A stretch of 64,000 nucleotides of DNA. Origin: an uncultured bacterium (GTDB lineage: Bacteria > Cyanobacteriota > Vampirovibrionia > Gastranaerophilales > Gastranaerophilaceae). Position numbers and translations under genes: made by a program. Under the pieces are notes generated by a model. That model saw only the letters and a program-made list of their open reading frames with translations. It did no database searches and had not been told where the DNA came from. The stretch covers positions 1 to 64,000 of the forward strand of contig CACWTN010000002.1 of the NCBI GenBank assembly GCA_902763805.1, given 5' to 3'. Positions within the stretch are counted from its first letter, which is position 1, and the number at the start of each line of letters is the position of its first letter. Below, piece after piece: positions 54,698-64,000 of this stretch.

Positions 54698-57653
54698 CAC
54701 CTTTTTTCAACACAATACCGTTTAGCTTACAGAAGGATGTCAGGACAGATAAATCTTCCTTAATTTTCCGCATTAAATGCGGCTGATTTTGGACAACCTG
54801 TACATTCTTTGCTAACTGGTACATTTTTAATGCCTGTTTGATATAACCCGCTCTGAGAGAAGATTTTGGAAGTGCAAGCTCCTGATAATATTTTGCATAC
54901 AAGAGATAATTGTAAACCAAAATATCCTGCAAATCGAACTGTCTTGCGACAAAAATAGATTTTTCAATATAAACTTTGGCAGATTCAAAATCTTGTTTTG
55001 CAATATAAATTTCGCCTATGAGCTTATTAAATTTGGCTATAAAATAATAGTTGTTAATATTTGACCCTTGCGCTATATCCAAAGCTTTTGTTGCGATATC
55101 AAGAGCAAATTGGGTGCCCTTTGTTACAAGTTTTATCTCTGCTATAAGGTACCAGGATAACAAAACTCCGGTTGCAATTTTTTCTTTTGCGAAATAGGCA
55201 ACCTGTTCATCCAAAATTTCCAATGCCCGTTTTGTTTCATTTTTATCTCTGAGAATTTTTGCAAGTATTGTTTTTAATATATTTTTTGTAAAGTTGTCAT
55301 TTGTGTTATTTGCATAAGCAACGACATTGAACAACTCTGTCATCAGATTGTCATAATCTTTTTTAATAAATTTATTGAGTATATCCGTAAAATTCCATCT
55401 TGATATTATAAATGAATCCATATCATCTAAAGAGTATTCCTTGATAATATCGTCAAGAATTTTTTGAGAAACCTGTAAATCACCTTTAATTGTATTTGCA
55501 AGAGCAAGTGCCAGGTGTACCCTGCACAATACAGTAGGCTCCGTAATCTTGTTTTTGTCAATGATATCAAAAATAAGCTTAATAATATCAAACATTCTGC
55601 TGTCGCCCTGGAACGTAAGAGCTTCTGCCAAATCAAAATACAGATTAAGCCATATATCATAAAGTTCTGTAATCGTAATTGTTTGCAGGTTTTTACCTTT
55701 GGCGAGATATTTTTGTAGAACCGGCATAATCTCATTATCAACTATATTTACAGCCTGACCGTAATTTCCCAGTCTTACAAGCGGACGGATTTTTCTGGAC
55801 TTGACTAATGCCTGTTCAATTTCCATATCTTCCGGGATTTTTGCCAGCACGCTTTCTATACATTCAATAGTTCCCCAATAATTACCCTTTTTCATTGATG
55901 CTGATGCAAGATACCCAAGTATATCGATATGGGCATAATCGTCATTTTCATCAAGCATCATAACCGCTTTCTGAAGATAATCAAATGCTGCGTCATAATC
56001 TATAGGTTCAAGCAGTTTCCCTACTCTTGTATATATGTTTTTCTTTATTTTTTGGTAATAAGGACTTGCTTTATGTTCTATTAGTTTAAGCGCCTGCTTC
56101 TGAGATATTATATACAAACCTATATCACCAATGTATGATGCCTGCTTCATAAGCATTGTCCAGATTTCAAAGGACTGGTCGTTGTTATTGAGTTTTTGGA
56201 CAATATAACCTAAAAGCGCCAGCGAAGACTGCTTATATATACTGATAATTTCATAAAGAATGTTTACGATTTCTTCAAATATATCATCATTTTTTATAAC
56301 GGATATTACTGCTTTCCAGACATTTTCGCTTTTGAATTCAAAAGACAGGTTGTTTATTTGGTTAATATATCCTTTGCTTATTAATGTTTCTATTATTCGT
56401 TCAAATTCCTGTCCTGAATTATTGTCAAAAGTTTCCAGCATAGCAGGATAGAATTTTGAACCAAGAACAGCCATGGCTGACAGCACCCTGTATGCTGCCA
56501 AATCTTCATTTCTCAGGATACTTAAACGTGCCTCTACCATATCCTCCAATGTGTTATATTGAATGTGCTTCAGTCCGTTATTTTTTATATCCCGATACAA
56601 CATTACAGCCTGTTCAACAACAGCAGGATTTCCTGATGAAACCTTTGCTGCCAGCTTCATAAAATCTTTTCCGACACTTACGTCACGGTACTGTGTAATA
56701 AGTGCTTCTACCTGGCTTTCCGTAAAGTTTGTTATTGTAATGTCTTTATAATTTTCAAGCTCCAGCAACGGAGATGAAACTCTGCCCATGCCGGGTTTTG
56801 CTTCTTTTGATATGATTATAAATTTGCATCTTTGTATTATGTATTCATCTTTTAGCAGTTCTTTCAAAAAGTCATAAGACATTCCATCCAAATATTCAAC
56901 ATTATCTACGACAAAAATAGTTTTAACTTTTTCTATAATTGTCATAATAACTTTTTTCAGCATTATAAAAGTTTTTGCTTTGTTTTGATAAATATTTTCG
57001 TATTTATCAATGTTCTCAGGATAAAGCAAATTTAAAAGGTTAACAATTTCAGCATTCGACAAAGTCGGAAAGTCCTGCCTGAAAAATCTTATTGAATTCT
57101 TTTTCAGCTGGAGAGTGTCAGGACAAAAATTGTTTATATTGAAAAAGTTCAGAAGCAAATCCTGAAAGTATCCAAAAGGCGATAATTGCGTAATCTGCGT
57201 ACAAGTACCTATAAGCCATACGAGCTTTGCATTTTTAAGTTCATTTACAGTATAGCGAAGGATTAGATTTTTTCCGCAGCCGCTTTCTCCGTTCAGGGTA
57301 ATAACGGATATATCAGGGTCTTTAATTGAATCCGATAAGCATAATTTTGCTTTTTGCTGAGAAAATGTTTCTGCCTGATATTCTACACTTAAAGTTTTTT
57401 TTGTCTTTTTGGGTACCGAACCTGAGTGAACAAACTCAACTCCGCATTTCCTGCAAAATTGTGCATCAGGTAAATTTGCGCTGCCGCACTCAGTACAGAT
57501 TTTCAGTAATGCTGTGTGACACTGCTGGCATTCAGTTGCTCTTATCGGATTTATTGTACCGCAGGTTTTACATACTGTCGCTACTCTGGTACCGCATTTT
57601 TCGCATTTCAGAGATTGAGCAGATATTTCATTTTTACATTTGGGACACTGCAT
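54690..57653 (-). CDS. Zinc-ribbon AAA ATPase with TPR-like C-terminal half
   Basis: This protein has about 987 residues from the ATG at 57653. Starting at the first zinc-ribbon residue (MQCPKC) is more natural than the GTG 12 nt earlier. Three CxxC...CxxC zinc ribbons occupy about 1-72. An AAA_16-like NTPase has P-loop GESGCGKN near 122 (the Thr/Ser after Lys is replaced by Asn, as in some relatives) and Walker B TIFVVDNVEYLD near 240. The C-terminal 500 residues are TPR-like helical repeats. The build resembles signalling ATPases of the adenylate-cyclase/SARP type without the catalytic domain. It is the last gene of a three-gene operon. Confidence 0.75.
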   Translation of the reverse strand: MQCPKCKNEISAQSLKCEKCGTRVATVCKTCGTINPIRATECQQCHTALLKICTECGSANLPDAQFCRKCGVEFVHSGSVPKKTKKTLSVEYQAETFSQQKAKLCLSDSIKDPDISVITLNGESGCGKNLILRYTVNELKNAKLVWLIGTCTQITQLSPFGYFQDLLLNFFNINNFCPDTLQLKKNSIRFFRQDFPTLSNAEIVNLLNLLYPENIDKYENIYQNKAKTFIMLKKVIMTIIEKVKTIFVVDNVEYLDGMSYDFLKELLKDEYIIQRCKFIIISKEAKPGMGRVSSPLLELENYKDITITNFTESQVEALITQYRDVSVGKDFMKLAAKVSSGNPAVVEQAVMLYRDIKNNGLKHIQYNTLEDMVEARLSILRNEDLAAYRVLSAMAVLGSKFYPAMLETFDNNSGQEFERIIETLISKGYINQINNLSFEFKSENVWKAVISVIKNDDIFEEIVNILYEIISIYKQSSLALLGYIVQKLNNNDQSFEIWTMLMKQASYIGDIGLYIISQKQALKLIEHKASPYYQKIKKNIYTRVGKLLEPIDYDAAFDYLQKAVMMLDENDDYAHIDILGYLASASMKKGNYWGTIECIESVLAKIPEDMEIEQALVKSRKIRPLVRLGNYGQAVNIVDNEIMPVLQKYLAKGKNLQTITITELYDIWLNLYFDLAEALTFQGDSRMFDIIKLIFDIIDKNKITEPTVLCRVHLALALANTIKGDLQVSQKILDDIIKEYSLDDMDSFIISRWNFTDILNKFIKKDYDNLMTELFNVVAYANNTNDNFTKNILKTILAKILRDKNETKRALEILDEQVAYFAKEKIATGVLLSWYLIAEIKLVTKGTQFALDIATKALDIAQGSNINNYYFIAKFNKLIGEIYIAKQDFESAKVYIEKSIFVARQFDLQDILVYNYLLYAKYYQELALPKSSLRAGYIKQALKMYQLAKNVQVVQNQPHLMRKIKEDLSVLTSFCKLNGIVLKKGAK

Positions 57654-57665
57654 TAAGCCTGACAC

Positions 57666-59210
57666 CTATATCAATTCAACTATTTCATCTAATGCGGTTA
57701 CAACCGCCTGTTTTTCCAATTGTAACTCTTCAGCAATATTTGCAATCGGTAAATTCTGTTTATATCTTAATTCAAAAATCTTCAAAATGTTCAATTCGGG
57801 ATTCTTTTTATTTAAATCCGCTAATTTTCTTTCAATTTCATTGATATTAGCCGCATCTTCCGTATTTTCGGGTGTGTAGCTAAATAATGAATAGTCTACC
57901 GGCTTAAAGGAACGATCTTCTTCTTTTTCTTGCGGTTCCCCAGGTTCAGGTGCCGCAACCAGTTCTATAGAAGAATCATCCCCTTCCAAACTAAAATCGG
58001 TGTCTTCAAACTGACTGCTTAATTGTATATCAGGAGTTTCCGTAAACTCCGTTAATTCCGATGTATCACCTTCCAAACTTATAGTATCGGGATCTATATC
58101 TGAAAAATCTGTAGAAATATTAAAATCGGTATTTAAAGAAGGTTCATCATTATCAATACTCAAAACGGGCTCTGCGAACGTATCCGTATTATCAAGCGTT
58201 AATTCCGCATCACTCATAACAGGTTTAGCTTCTGTATTTGATTCTAACTCAACAGGCTCTGATACAGCCGGAGTTTCGTCAACAGAAAGCTCATCACTTT
58301 CAAAGCTATCGCTGTATGTCAAAACAGGTTCCTCTGTTTGAAGTTCTAAACTGTTATCAAATACTGTCTCGGTTGATTCTGCTTCCGATAACGGTTCAGC
58401 TTCATCTTCTTCAGAAATAACTGTTAAATCTTCGATTTCTTCTGTGTCAGCTTCATCATTATCTTCTGCCATAGAAAAATCTTCTTTTTCATTATCCTCC
58501 TGAACAAAAGACTCAAACGTATCGTGTTCACTCTCGTTTTCATCTGATAAAGTAAACACGTTATCGTCCTGTTCCTCTGAAACTACCTCTGAGAAATCGG
58601 AATCATCGTTTTCATCATCTTCAATAATCTGAAGTGCTTCAACAGGTTCGTCATCAGATACTTCAACTTCAAGATTATCTAAATTGTCATCTTCCGATAT
58701 TTCCAAAGTATTATCAGCCGGCAATTCTTCAGTAATAGAAGCTGTATCTATGGAGTTTATCATTTTGTCCACAAATTCAACATTTGCTTTGACTTCTGTA
58801 TCATCAGACAAAGTAATCTCAGGTACATCATCAGCCAAATAAACACTCTGCTCCTCAGCCGCGGGTTCAGTATATTCGGGAGAGGGATCTTCTAATACTA
58901 AAGCTTGAGGTTCCGAAGCTGCTTCTTGTGGTTGTTCTTTTTTGATTATTTCAGCCGCTGATACGGCAGGTTTTATTTTTTGTCCGCCGTTAAAATTCAT
59001 ACGGCGCGGAACCGTTATAATAGACACCGAAACCAGTTTCTGCAGATATGAAGTAACAACGTCCTCATCTTTTACGGAATTGATAACGGATTTGGCATGC
59101 TTAAAAACATCATCAATTATATCATCCAGAATGGGTTCGTATCCATTAAACTTTCTGTGAGTTCTTATAAGATTTTCTATTATTTCATAGTATTTGTTAT
59201 CTTTTTCCAT
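57666..59210 (-). CDS. Highly acidic protein with C-terminal HTH-like domain
   Basis: This protein has about 514 residues from the ATG at 59210 (GAGAG 6 nt upstream; a GTG start 6 nt earlier is less likely). It has an N-terminal helical domain (about 1-75), then about 370 residues dominated by Glu, Asp, Ser and Thr that are certainly disordered. The last 75 residues include LRYKQNLPIANIAEEL and KQAVVTAL, a helix-turn-helix like sigma region 4. It may be a regulator or adaptor. It lies between the DUF1822-like and AAA/TPR genes of one operon. The family is unknown. Confidence 0.65.
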   Translation of the reverse strand: MEKDNKYYEIIENLIRTHRKFNGYEPILDDIIDDVFKHAKSVINSVKDEDVVTSYLQKLVSVSIITVPRRMNFNGGQKIKPAVSAAEIIKKEQPQEAASEPQALVLEDPSPEYTEPAAEEQSVYLADDVPEITLSDDTEVKANVEFVDKMINSIDTASITEELPADNTLEISEDDNLDNLEVEVSDDEPVEALQIIEDDENDDSDFSEVVSEEQDDNVFTLSDENESEHDTFESFVQEDNEKEDFSMAEDNDEADTEEIEDLTVISEEDEAEPLSEAESTETVFDNSLELQTEEPVLTYSDSFESDELSVDETPAVSEPVELESNTEAKPVMSDAELTLDNTDTFAEPVLSIDNDEPSLNTDFNISTDFSDIDPDTISLEGDTSELTEFTETPDIQLSSQFEDTDFSLEGDDSSIELVAAPEPGEPQEKEEDRSFKPVDYSLFSYTPENTEDAANINEIERKLADLNKKNPELNILKIFELRYKQNLPIANIAEELQLEKQAVVTALDEIVELI

Positions 59211-59228
59211 CAGCACTCTCTTTTATTT

Positions 59229-60854
59229 TTACAAATGTATAACTAAAATAGGATTACCCTGAAGCCTTCCAAATGATTCTGTATTTGAGCTTAAATTGTA
59301 GTTAAGCGCGTTTTTAATAGTATCGGCAATAACATTATCAACAGATTTTTCACCGCTGGAATTCGTTATTCCGACAAATTCAAACTTACCGGCGTTAGAA
59401 TTAAATTTAAGTTCTACTGTAATTCTGTTAGATATCGGAGGTTTTGTAAGCAGCAGTAATTCAGATTTTAAATTCAGCTGAATAACTTTACCAAGTTTTA
59501 CCAAATATCTTTTTGCAGAAGTATTTGATGCATAACCCGCAGGAACTTCCCAGTCTACCTTAAGATTTGAAACCAGAACGGAAGCATCTAAGTGTTGTTC
59601 TATTGCAGGTATTGCAACAGAAGCAGCTTCTTCCGTGTGTGAACTTGATGAACTTGTCGTAGTTACCGTTTCAATTGGCATAGCGTCTTCTTTTGGTTTT
59701 TCTTCAGGTTGAGGTACAAAATCTTCCGTATCGGCAGAGGTTGTTAATTCATTTGAATATTCGCTGTTTTCTGACTGCAGGACATATCTTGAATATCCCA
59801 GATAGCAGAAAGAAAGTAACAACGCTATAAGCAAAATTATTCTGGAAACCGGTGTTGATTTTTTCTTTGCAACCGGAATTCCTTCCTGTTCTCCTGTAAA
59901 CAAAGAATCTATTTGTTCTTCGCTTGTACCGGGCTGCTGCTGTGCACTTTCGTTTTTGTTTACTTCATCTATTAAATCAAGATCGTTTGGCGTAACCTCT
60001 GTGGAATACTCTAACGCATTGAGCAGTTCTTTTTCCTCAGTTTCTTCATTCTCGGTAAAAATGTTATCGGACTCATTTTGAACAGTATCTTCCGATTCAG
60101 AAACCATCTTTATCTCAACATCATCTCCGTATGCAGCTTCTGCAGCTAATGAAGGTTCTGCAAACGATTCCGATTCGGGTACGGTATTGTTTTCCACATT
60201 TGCCGTAGAAACGAATTTAAACAATGATTTTGCTTTGAATGCTTTGATAAGTGTAGTTCTGGCGTTTTCTGAAGATACAAGGATTTGCATTAATTCAATT
60301 ATTTTACTTTCTTCAATAGAACCGTCAACGAAACTGTAAAGCATTTCACTTGAACCGTCAAAAGTATCATATACGGTATTTAGATAAGGCTCAATATCAT
60401 ACAGAGAATTAAGACATTCTTCATCAACGTAATAATAATCATCTTTCAGATTATTTTTATCGACATATTCAGGACGAATAAAGCCTGAAATCGTGTAGCT
60501 TGTCAAATCCTGCTCAAGCTTAATAAACATATAGGCAACAGGTGTCATTCCCAAATCGTAATGAACCTTCGGAACACTTAATTCATCTTCTGAAAAATAT
60601 ATTCTGACATCTATATATGCACCGTTCAGATATAGATCCGAAATGTCAAGATTTTCAACAATATTTGGAATATTATGTAATCCTGATGTAATATTCGGCG
60701 AATATCCGTTCATTACGAAGTATCTTGCGGCAAGCTTTACAGCAAGTACATTTGCAACAGCTCTGCTGCGCACATTATTATCCGATATAGAATTGCATAT
60801 TCTGTGAGCAAGTTCTATATCATCTTCATATATATTTAAAACATTACTATCCAC
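59229..60854 (-). CDS. DUF1822-like protein with TonB-like C-terminal domain
   Basis: This protein has about 541 residues from the GTG at 60854 (GGGAGA 6 nt upstream; a GTG 6 nt further up touches that site). The N-terminal region (about 1-150; ARYFVMNGYS, then YIDVRIYFSEDEL) matches DUF1822, a family almost restricted to cyanobacteria. An acidic linker follows. One TM helix (about 340-360, RIILLIALLLSFCYLGYSR) and a C-terminal domain with TonB-like strands (YLVKLGKVIQLNLKSELLL) complete it. The last domain would sit outside the cytoplasmic membrane. First gene of the operon. Confidence 0.72.
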   Translation of the reverse strand: MDSNVLNIYEDDIELAHRICNSISDNNVRSRAVANVLAVKLAARYFVMNGYSPNITSGLHNIPNIVENLDISDLYLNGAYIDVRIYFSEDELSVPKVHYDLGMTPVAYMFIKLEQDLTSYTISGFIRPEYVDKNNLKDDYYYVDEECLNSLYDIEPYLNTVYDTFDGSSEMLYSFVDGSIEESKIIELMQILVSSENARTTLIKAFKAKSLFKFVSTANVENNTVPESESFAEPSLAAEAAYGDDVEIKMVSESEDTVQNESDNIFTENEETEEKELLNALEYSTEVTPNDLDLIDEVNKNESAQQQPGTSEEQIDSLFTGEQEGIPVAKKKSTPVSRIILLIALLLSFCYLGYSRYVLQSENSEYSNELTTSADTEDFVPQPEEKPKEDAMPIETVTTTSSSSSHTEEAASVAIPAIEQHLDASVLVSNLKVDWEVPAGYASNTSAKRYLVKLGKVIQLNLKSELLLLTKPPISNRITVELKFNSNAGKFEFVGITNSSGEKSVDNVIADTIKNALNYNLSSNTESFGRLQGNPILVIHL

Positions 60855-61035
60855 TAACACTCTCCCATGCTCGTACTTATCATATCACATCAGACAAAAA
60901 AAATCCATATTTGGCATGCCCGTAACATTATCTTGACAAACCATTTACAATAATTAAATCATATAGTGGATATTTATTCTACGGCTTAAAGTTTTTATCG
61001 TTTCATTCCGACAAAGATAATGAAAGGACGAAATC

Positions 61036-61704
61036 ATGTTTTCATCAATGTTACAAAATTTACTGGCAACATCAGGACAGGCAAATGCTATGCAGAGAGC
61101 CGTTCAGATGAACAGTTACGTTAATAAATACAGCGACCAGTGGGTTCCTGCCGGGCAAACCGCTGTTCAGAGTTCTTCGGGAATAAACCAGCCTGCGGTA
61201 CAATCTTTTGATAAAGTTTTGCGCCAGACAGCTGACGTTAAGTTCGGAAATTTGCTTACAAAACCCGTAACAAAAGTCAATGCGTCACTTTATACGAAGC
61301 AGGCTAAATATACGGATAAATTAACCCCGAGACAAAAAATTCAGGATATTGTATCAAGAATGTCAAAAAAACACGGTGTTGATGAAAAATTGGTAAACGC
61401 TTTAATAAAACAGGAATCAGGATTTAATCCCAATGCAAAATCTAAAGTTGGTGCAATGGGACTTATGCAGTTAATGCCTGCAACGGCAAAAGGTTTGGGT
61501 GTAACTAACCCTATGGACCCTGAACAGAACGTGGAAGGCGGAGTTAAATATTTAAAATCAATGCTTAATAAATATAACGGAAATATTATTCTTGCTCTTG
61601 CTGCATACAACGCAGGTCCGGGAGCGGTTGACAGATATGACGGAGTGCCGCCGTACAAGGAAACCCAGAACTACGTTAAATCAATTCTTTCCAATTATTT
61701 ATAA
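61036..61704 (+). CDS. Lytic transglycosylase (SLT domain)
   Basis: This is a 222-residue protein. The C-terminal SLT domain (about 105-222) contains the catalytic E127 in LIKQESGF, then [13 protein letters not shown], and [13 protein letters not shown]. It cleaves the glycan strand of murein, forming anhydro-muramic ends. The N-terminal 100 residues are Gln/Ser-rich with no clear signal peptide, so the export route is not obvious. AAAGGA precedes the ATG. A TTGACA at 60933 may be part of its promoter. Confidence 0.92.
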   Translation: MFSSMLQNLLATSGQANAMQRAVQMNSYVNKYSDQWVPAGQTAVQSSSGINQPAVQSFDKVLRQTADVKFGNLLTKPVTKVNASLYTKQAKYTDKLTPRQKIQDIVSRMSKKHGVDEKLVNALIKQESGFNPNAKSKVGAMGLMQLMPATAKGLGVTNPMDPEQNVEGGVKYLKSMLNKYNGNIILALAAYNAGPGAVDRYDGVPPYKETQNYVKSILSNYL

Positions 61705-61713
61705 AAAGAATAA

Positions 61714-63660
61714 TTAAACTTTTTGCTGTTCCTGAAGCGCACGTTCTTTATCTTCTTTAGCGTGAATTCTTCGTGTATTTCTGTATGTAAGTCTTGGAAT
61801 AAACCAGCCTAAAATGTACGGAGAAATAAACAGGGTTGTTAATAAGCCCGGCAGAGAATTCAAACCTCTTGCGGCAGCGGTTATTTTACTGTTACTGCCT
61901 TTAGAAGCATATTTCATAAGTTTTGATATAAGCTTGTTAACGGATTCTTTATCTGCCTTTTTACCTAATTTTTCAGCCTGTTGTTCAATGTTTTCCATAA
62001 AGGCAATAATTGCTTTGTTACCTTTTTCTTTGCCCATTTGTTTTATAGATTCAAGGGTTTGGGTTTTTTCATTAAATACTTTACCTGCTCCATCCGCTTT
62101 TGATAATATTTTCTGCAGGTTACCGCCATTCTTGTCTATGTACTTACAGAAGTTAACCATTTTCTCTTTTGTATTAACGTTATCATATAATGCTGTAATC
62201 TCAGCATTAGAAAGTACGTGAGCTTTGCTGTACGGATTAAATAAATCCAGTACGGTTTTAAATCCGTCTTTTGTTCTGTCTTTGTGCATCAGAACAAAAC
62301 CTGAATTTTTCTCATAAGAAGTAACAAGAGCTCTTGTCATCATCGGAACCGCAAATACAACTGACAGAGAGGAGAATACATCTCTTATAATAATTTCCCA
62401 AAGCTCTGTTAAATCTTTTTTGCCGGTTTTTTCATCAACCTGAGCACGGCTGTACGCTCTCATACAACGAGGAGTAATCAAGCCGAACAATGACAGACCT
62501 GCCATAAGTGTGTTTGTGAAATTATGTCCGTTGTATTCAAGCTCTGAAGATACAAAACCTTTATTATTCTTATCAAGAAGTTTTCCTAACTTCTTGATAA
62601 TACCAGAATCCTTACCCTTGAAGGATATGTTTTCCGATTTTGCTTCCGAATTTTCTTTCTTTCTTGCTCCGGGTGCAGTATTACTTCTCAGATAAAGTTT
62701 AGGTAATACAGAAAGCACGCCGAGCGTAGCCGCAATCATTCCGACATTGATTAAAACTCTTTTACCTAAAGTACTGTGTTTCAGACTTTCAGCAACGGCA
62801 CTGTCTAATTTGTCAAGATTTTTATTAAATTTAATTGCATCATCTGTGTATTTTATCAGACCTTCGAACGCTTTTTTTGTATCAAAAGTTTTTATATCTT
62901 TTTCGCCGTACACACCAAATTTAATCTTTTGAAGCATATCCAGATTTGAATGACGGGTGTATGCAAGGTCGTTAATGTGAGAATTTATGTTATCCAGACA
63001 TTCAGCTCTGTACCGGCTTTTTCCCATAAATTTCTTAAGCTTTGCATCTTTCGGAATATTCTCATAATTTTCCAGCTGCTTCATTATGTATTTTACAGAA
63101 GCTTCCGTTTCCTCTTTTGCTTGTTCTCCCAGTGTTTGTTTAAGGATGTTTTCAATATTATTTTTATAAAATTCTGTTCTGAATTTTGATGAGTTTTTCA
63201 GAAGTTCTTTATTAAAACTTTCAGAGGATAACATTTCTTTCAGGCTGTTACCATATCTTTTAATCAGCTCTGAATTTACACCAATAGATTGTCCCATTGT
63301 TTTTGAAGCAAGATAGAGAGATAAAGGCGCAACCGCCATCATGCACGGACCTGTCAGACCTTCTCTGCCGAGAACTTCAAATCCTTCCTGAATGTTATAA
63401 TCACCGGTGACCTCTTTATCACGTAAAAAGCCTGCACAGGTTCTCGGAACTGTCATTCCAAGAAAGTCCTGAATTAGAAACAGCGCAAGAAAACCGCCGT
63501 TTTCTATTTTATTCATCAGCCAGCCTGATTTGTTCAGAAAACTGTCCACACCGCCTCTGAATGCCGGTGACGCATCGGCTTCTTTCTGCCTGTTTGCATT
63601 AACACCGGAATTCATATTTGGCAATATTATATTTTGAGTGTTATTAATTTCCAAAACCAA
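61714..63660 (-). CDS. Large membrane-associated hypothetical protein with FRG/FKG motifs
   Basis: This is a 648-residue protein (TTG start, AAGG upstream). Hydrophobic segments lie at about 55-75, 305-325, 395-415, 435-455 and 615-635. The first half (FLIQDFLGMTVPRTCAGFLRD) and second half (LMAGLSLFGLITPRCMRAYSR) look like a diverged duplication. SPAFRGG near 31 and ENISFKGKDSG near 357 resemble the FKG motif of other window proteins. No family is recognised. It is convergent with the lytic transglycosylase. Confidence 0.65.
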   Translation of the reverse strand: MVLEINNTQNIILPNMNSGVNANRQKEADASPAFRGGVDSFLNKSGWLMNKIENGGFLALFLIQDFLGMTVPRTCAGFLRDKEVTGDYNIQEGFEVLGREGLTGPCMMAVAPLSLYLASKTMGQSIGVNSELIKRYGNSLKEMLSSESFNKELLKNSSKFRTEFYKNNIENILKQTLGEQAKEETEASVKYIMKQLENYENIPKDAKLKKFMGKSRYRAECLDNINSHINDLAYTRHSNLDMLQKIKFGVYGEKDIKTFDTKKAFEGLIKYTDDAIKFNKNLDKLDSAVAESLKHSTLGKRVLINVGMIAATLGVLSVLPKLYLRSNTAPGARKKENSEAKSENISFKGKDSGIIKKLGKLLDKNNKGFVSSELEYNGHNFTNTLMAGLSLFGLITPRCMRAYSRAQVDEKTGKKDLTELWEIIIRDVFSSLSVVFAVPMMTRALVTSYEKNSGFVLMHKDRTKDGFKTVLDLFNPYSKAHVLSNAEITALYDNVNTKEKMVNFCKYIDKNGGNLQKILSKADGAGKVFNEKTQTLESIKQMGKEKGNKAIIAFMENIEQQAEKLGKKADKESVNKLISKLMKYASKGSNSKITAAARGLNSLPGLLTTLFISPYILGWFIPRLTYRNTRRIHAKEDKERALQEQQKV

Positions 63661-63808
63661 TAGACCTTTCGAAATACATCCTATATATTAGATAAAGTAA
63701 TCAGGGGCATAAAATTTGACCTAAAACACATGACGTATTAACAAAATTTTACAATAACGTTTTTTACACTTAATCAGAAATACTTTTATTATTTACTCTT
63801 GCCCGTGA

Positions 63809-63814
63809 TATAAT
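63809..63814 (+). promoter_or_regulatory. -10 element of ychF
   Basis: TATAAT with TTATTA 17 bp upstream (weak). A leader of about 24 nt carries AGCGAGGGA before the ATG at 63845. Confidence 0.5.
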
Positions 63815-63844
63815 TGAAGAAAGACAGAAAAGCGAGGGAAAAAC

Positions 63845-64000
63845 ATGTTAAGAGCCGGAATTGTAGGACTTCCGAATGTCGGAAAATCAACTTTATTTAA
63901 TGCACTGACTGCAACAAAAAATGCACAGAGCGCAAATTATCCGTTTTGTACAATAGAACCAAACGTAGGTGTTGTAACTGTGCCGGATGAAAGATTAAAA
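63845..64000 (+). CDS. ychF: YchF/OLA1-family ATPase, 5' part
   Basis: The first 52 codons are in the window. They read [20 protein letters not shown], then [14 protein letters not shown], diagnostic of YchF, a conserved ribosome-associated Obg-family ATPase. The G1 motif is intact. The gene continues past the window. Confidence 0.95.
   Translation, partial: MLRAGIVGLPNVGKSTLFNALTATKNAQSANYPFCTIEPNVGVVTVPDERLK

Overview
The window is AT-rich chromosomal DNA of a Gram-negative-type bacterium. The best fit is a non-photosynthetic cyanobacterial relative of the Gastranaerophilales/Vampirovibrionia ('Melainabacteria') group. This rests on a DUF1822-like protein, a cyanobacterial/plant-type prenyl diphosphate synthase motif set, an outer-membrane two-partner secretion pair, and several otherwise unrecognised proteins with an 'xFKG' motif. 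The lineage is inference; no rRNA is present to confirm it.

Layout. 1-0.9 kb: the end of a small phage-like module (Mu gp27-like DNA-binding protein) abutting a decapitated LuxR-type HTH. 0.9-19.9 kb: a two-partner secretion locus made of a 5333-residue exported adhesin with a C-terminal PilZ domain, a Skp-like chaperone, and a divergent TpsB transporter with an unusual Lys-rich tail. 19.9-20.4 kb: a rearrangement scar (orphan signal peptide facing an FtsI fragment). 20.4-29.7 kb: a defence-type accessory island on the minus strand (small ORFs, Fic protein, STAND-like NTPase plus 3-TM partner, Septu-like ATPase/HNH pair). 29.7-30.4 kb: gene-free DNA with structured repeats. 30.4-38.4 kb: a phosphate-type regulon, with a PhoB/PhoR-like two-component system, a secreted GH13 enzyme, an acyltransferase, a small membrane protein and a Na/Pi cotransporter-PhoU fusion. 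Three promoters carry the same Pho-box-like direct repeat (7+4+7) exactly 8 nt upstream of a -10. 38.3-38.9 kb: gene-free DNA with second copies of two repeat types. 38.9-64 kb: ordinary core genome (uvrC, phosphohexomutase, rsgA, prenyl synthase, rpsT, rnpA, ychF) mixed with lineage-specific envelope and regulatory proteins, a small cysteine-containing flagellin-like protein and a three-gene operon (DUF1822-like, acidic HTH protein, zinc-ribbon AAA/TPR protein).

The most interesting signals are: (i) the c-di-GMP-type PilZ domain at the end of an exported giant adhesin, paired with an extended transporter; (ii) the Pho-box-like architecture reaching a secreted trehalose-synthase-like enzyme; (iii) five genes (phoB-like, uvrC, Memo-AMMECR1, rsgA, rnpA) whose -10 hexamer lies exactly 6 nt upstream of the start codon, implying leaderless mRNAs; (iv) paired GC-rich structured elements sharing TTTGAAAC...CTCACGCAT ends.
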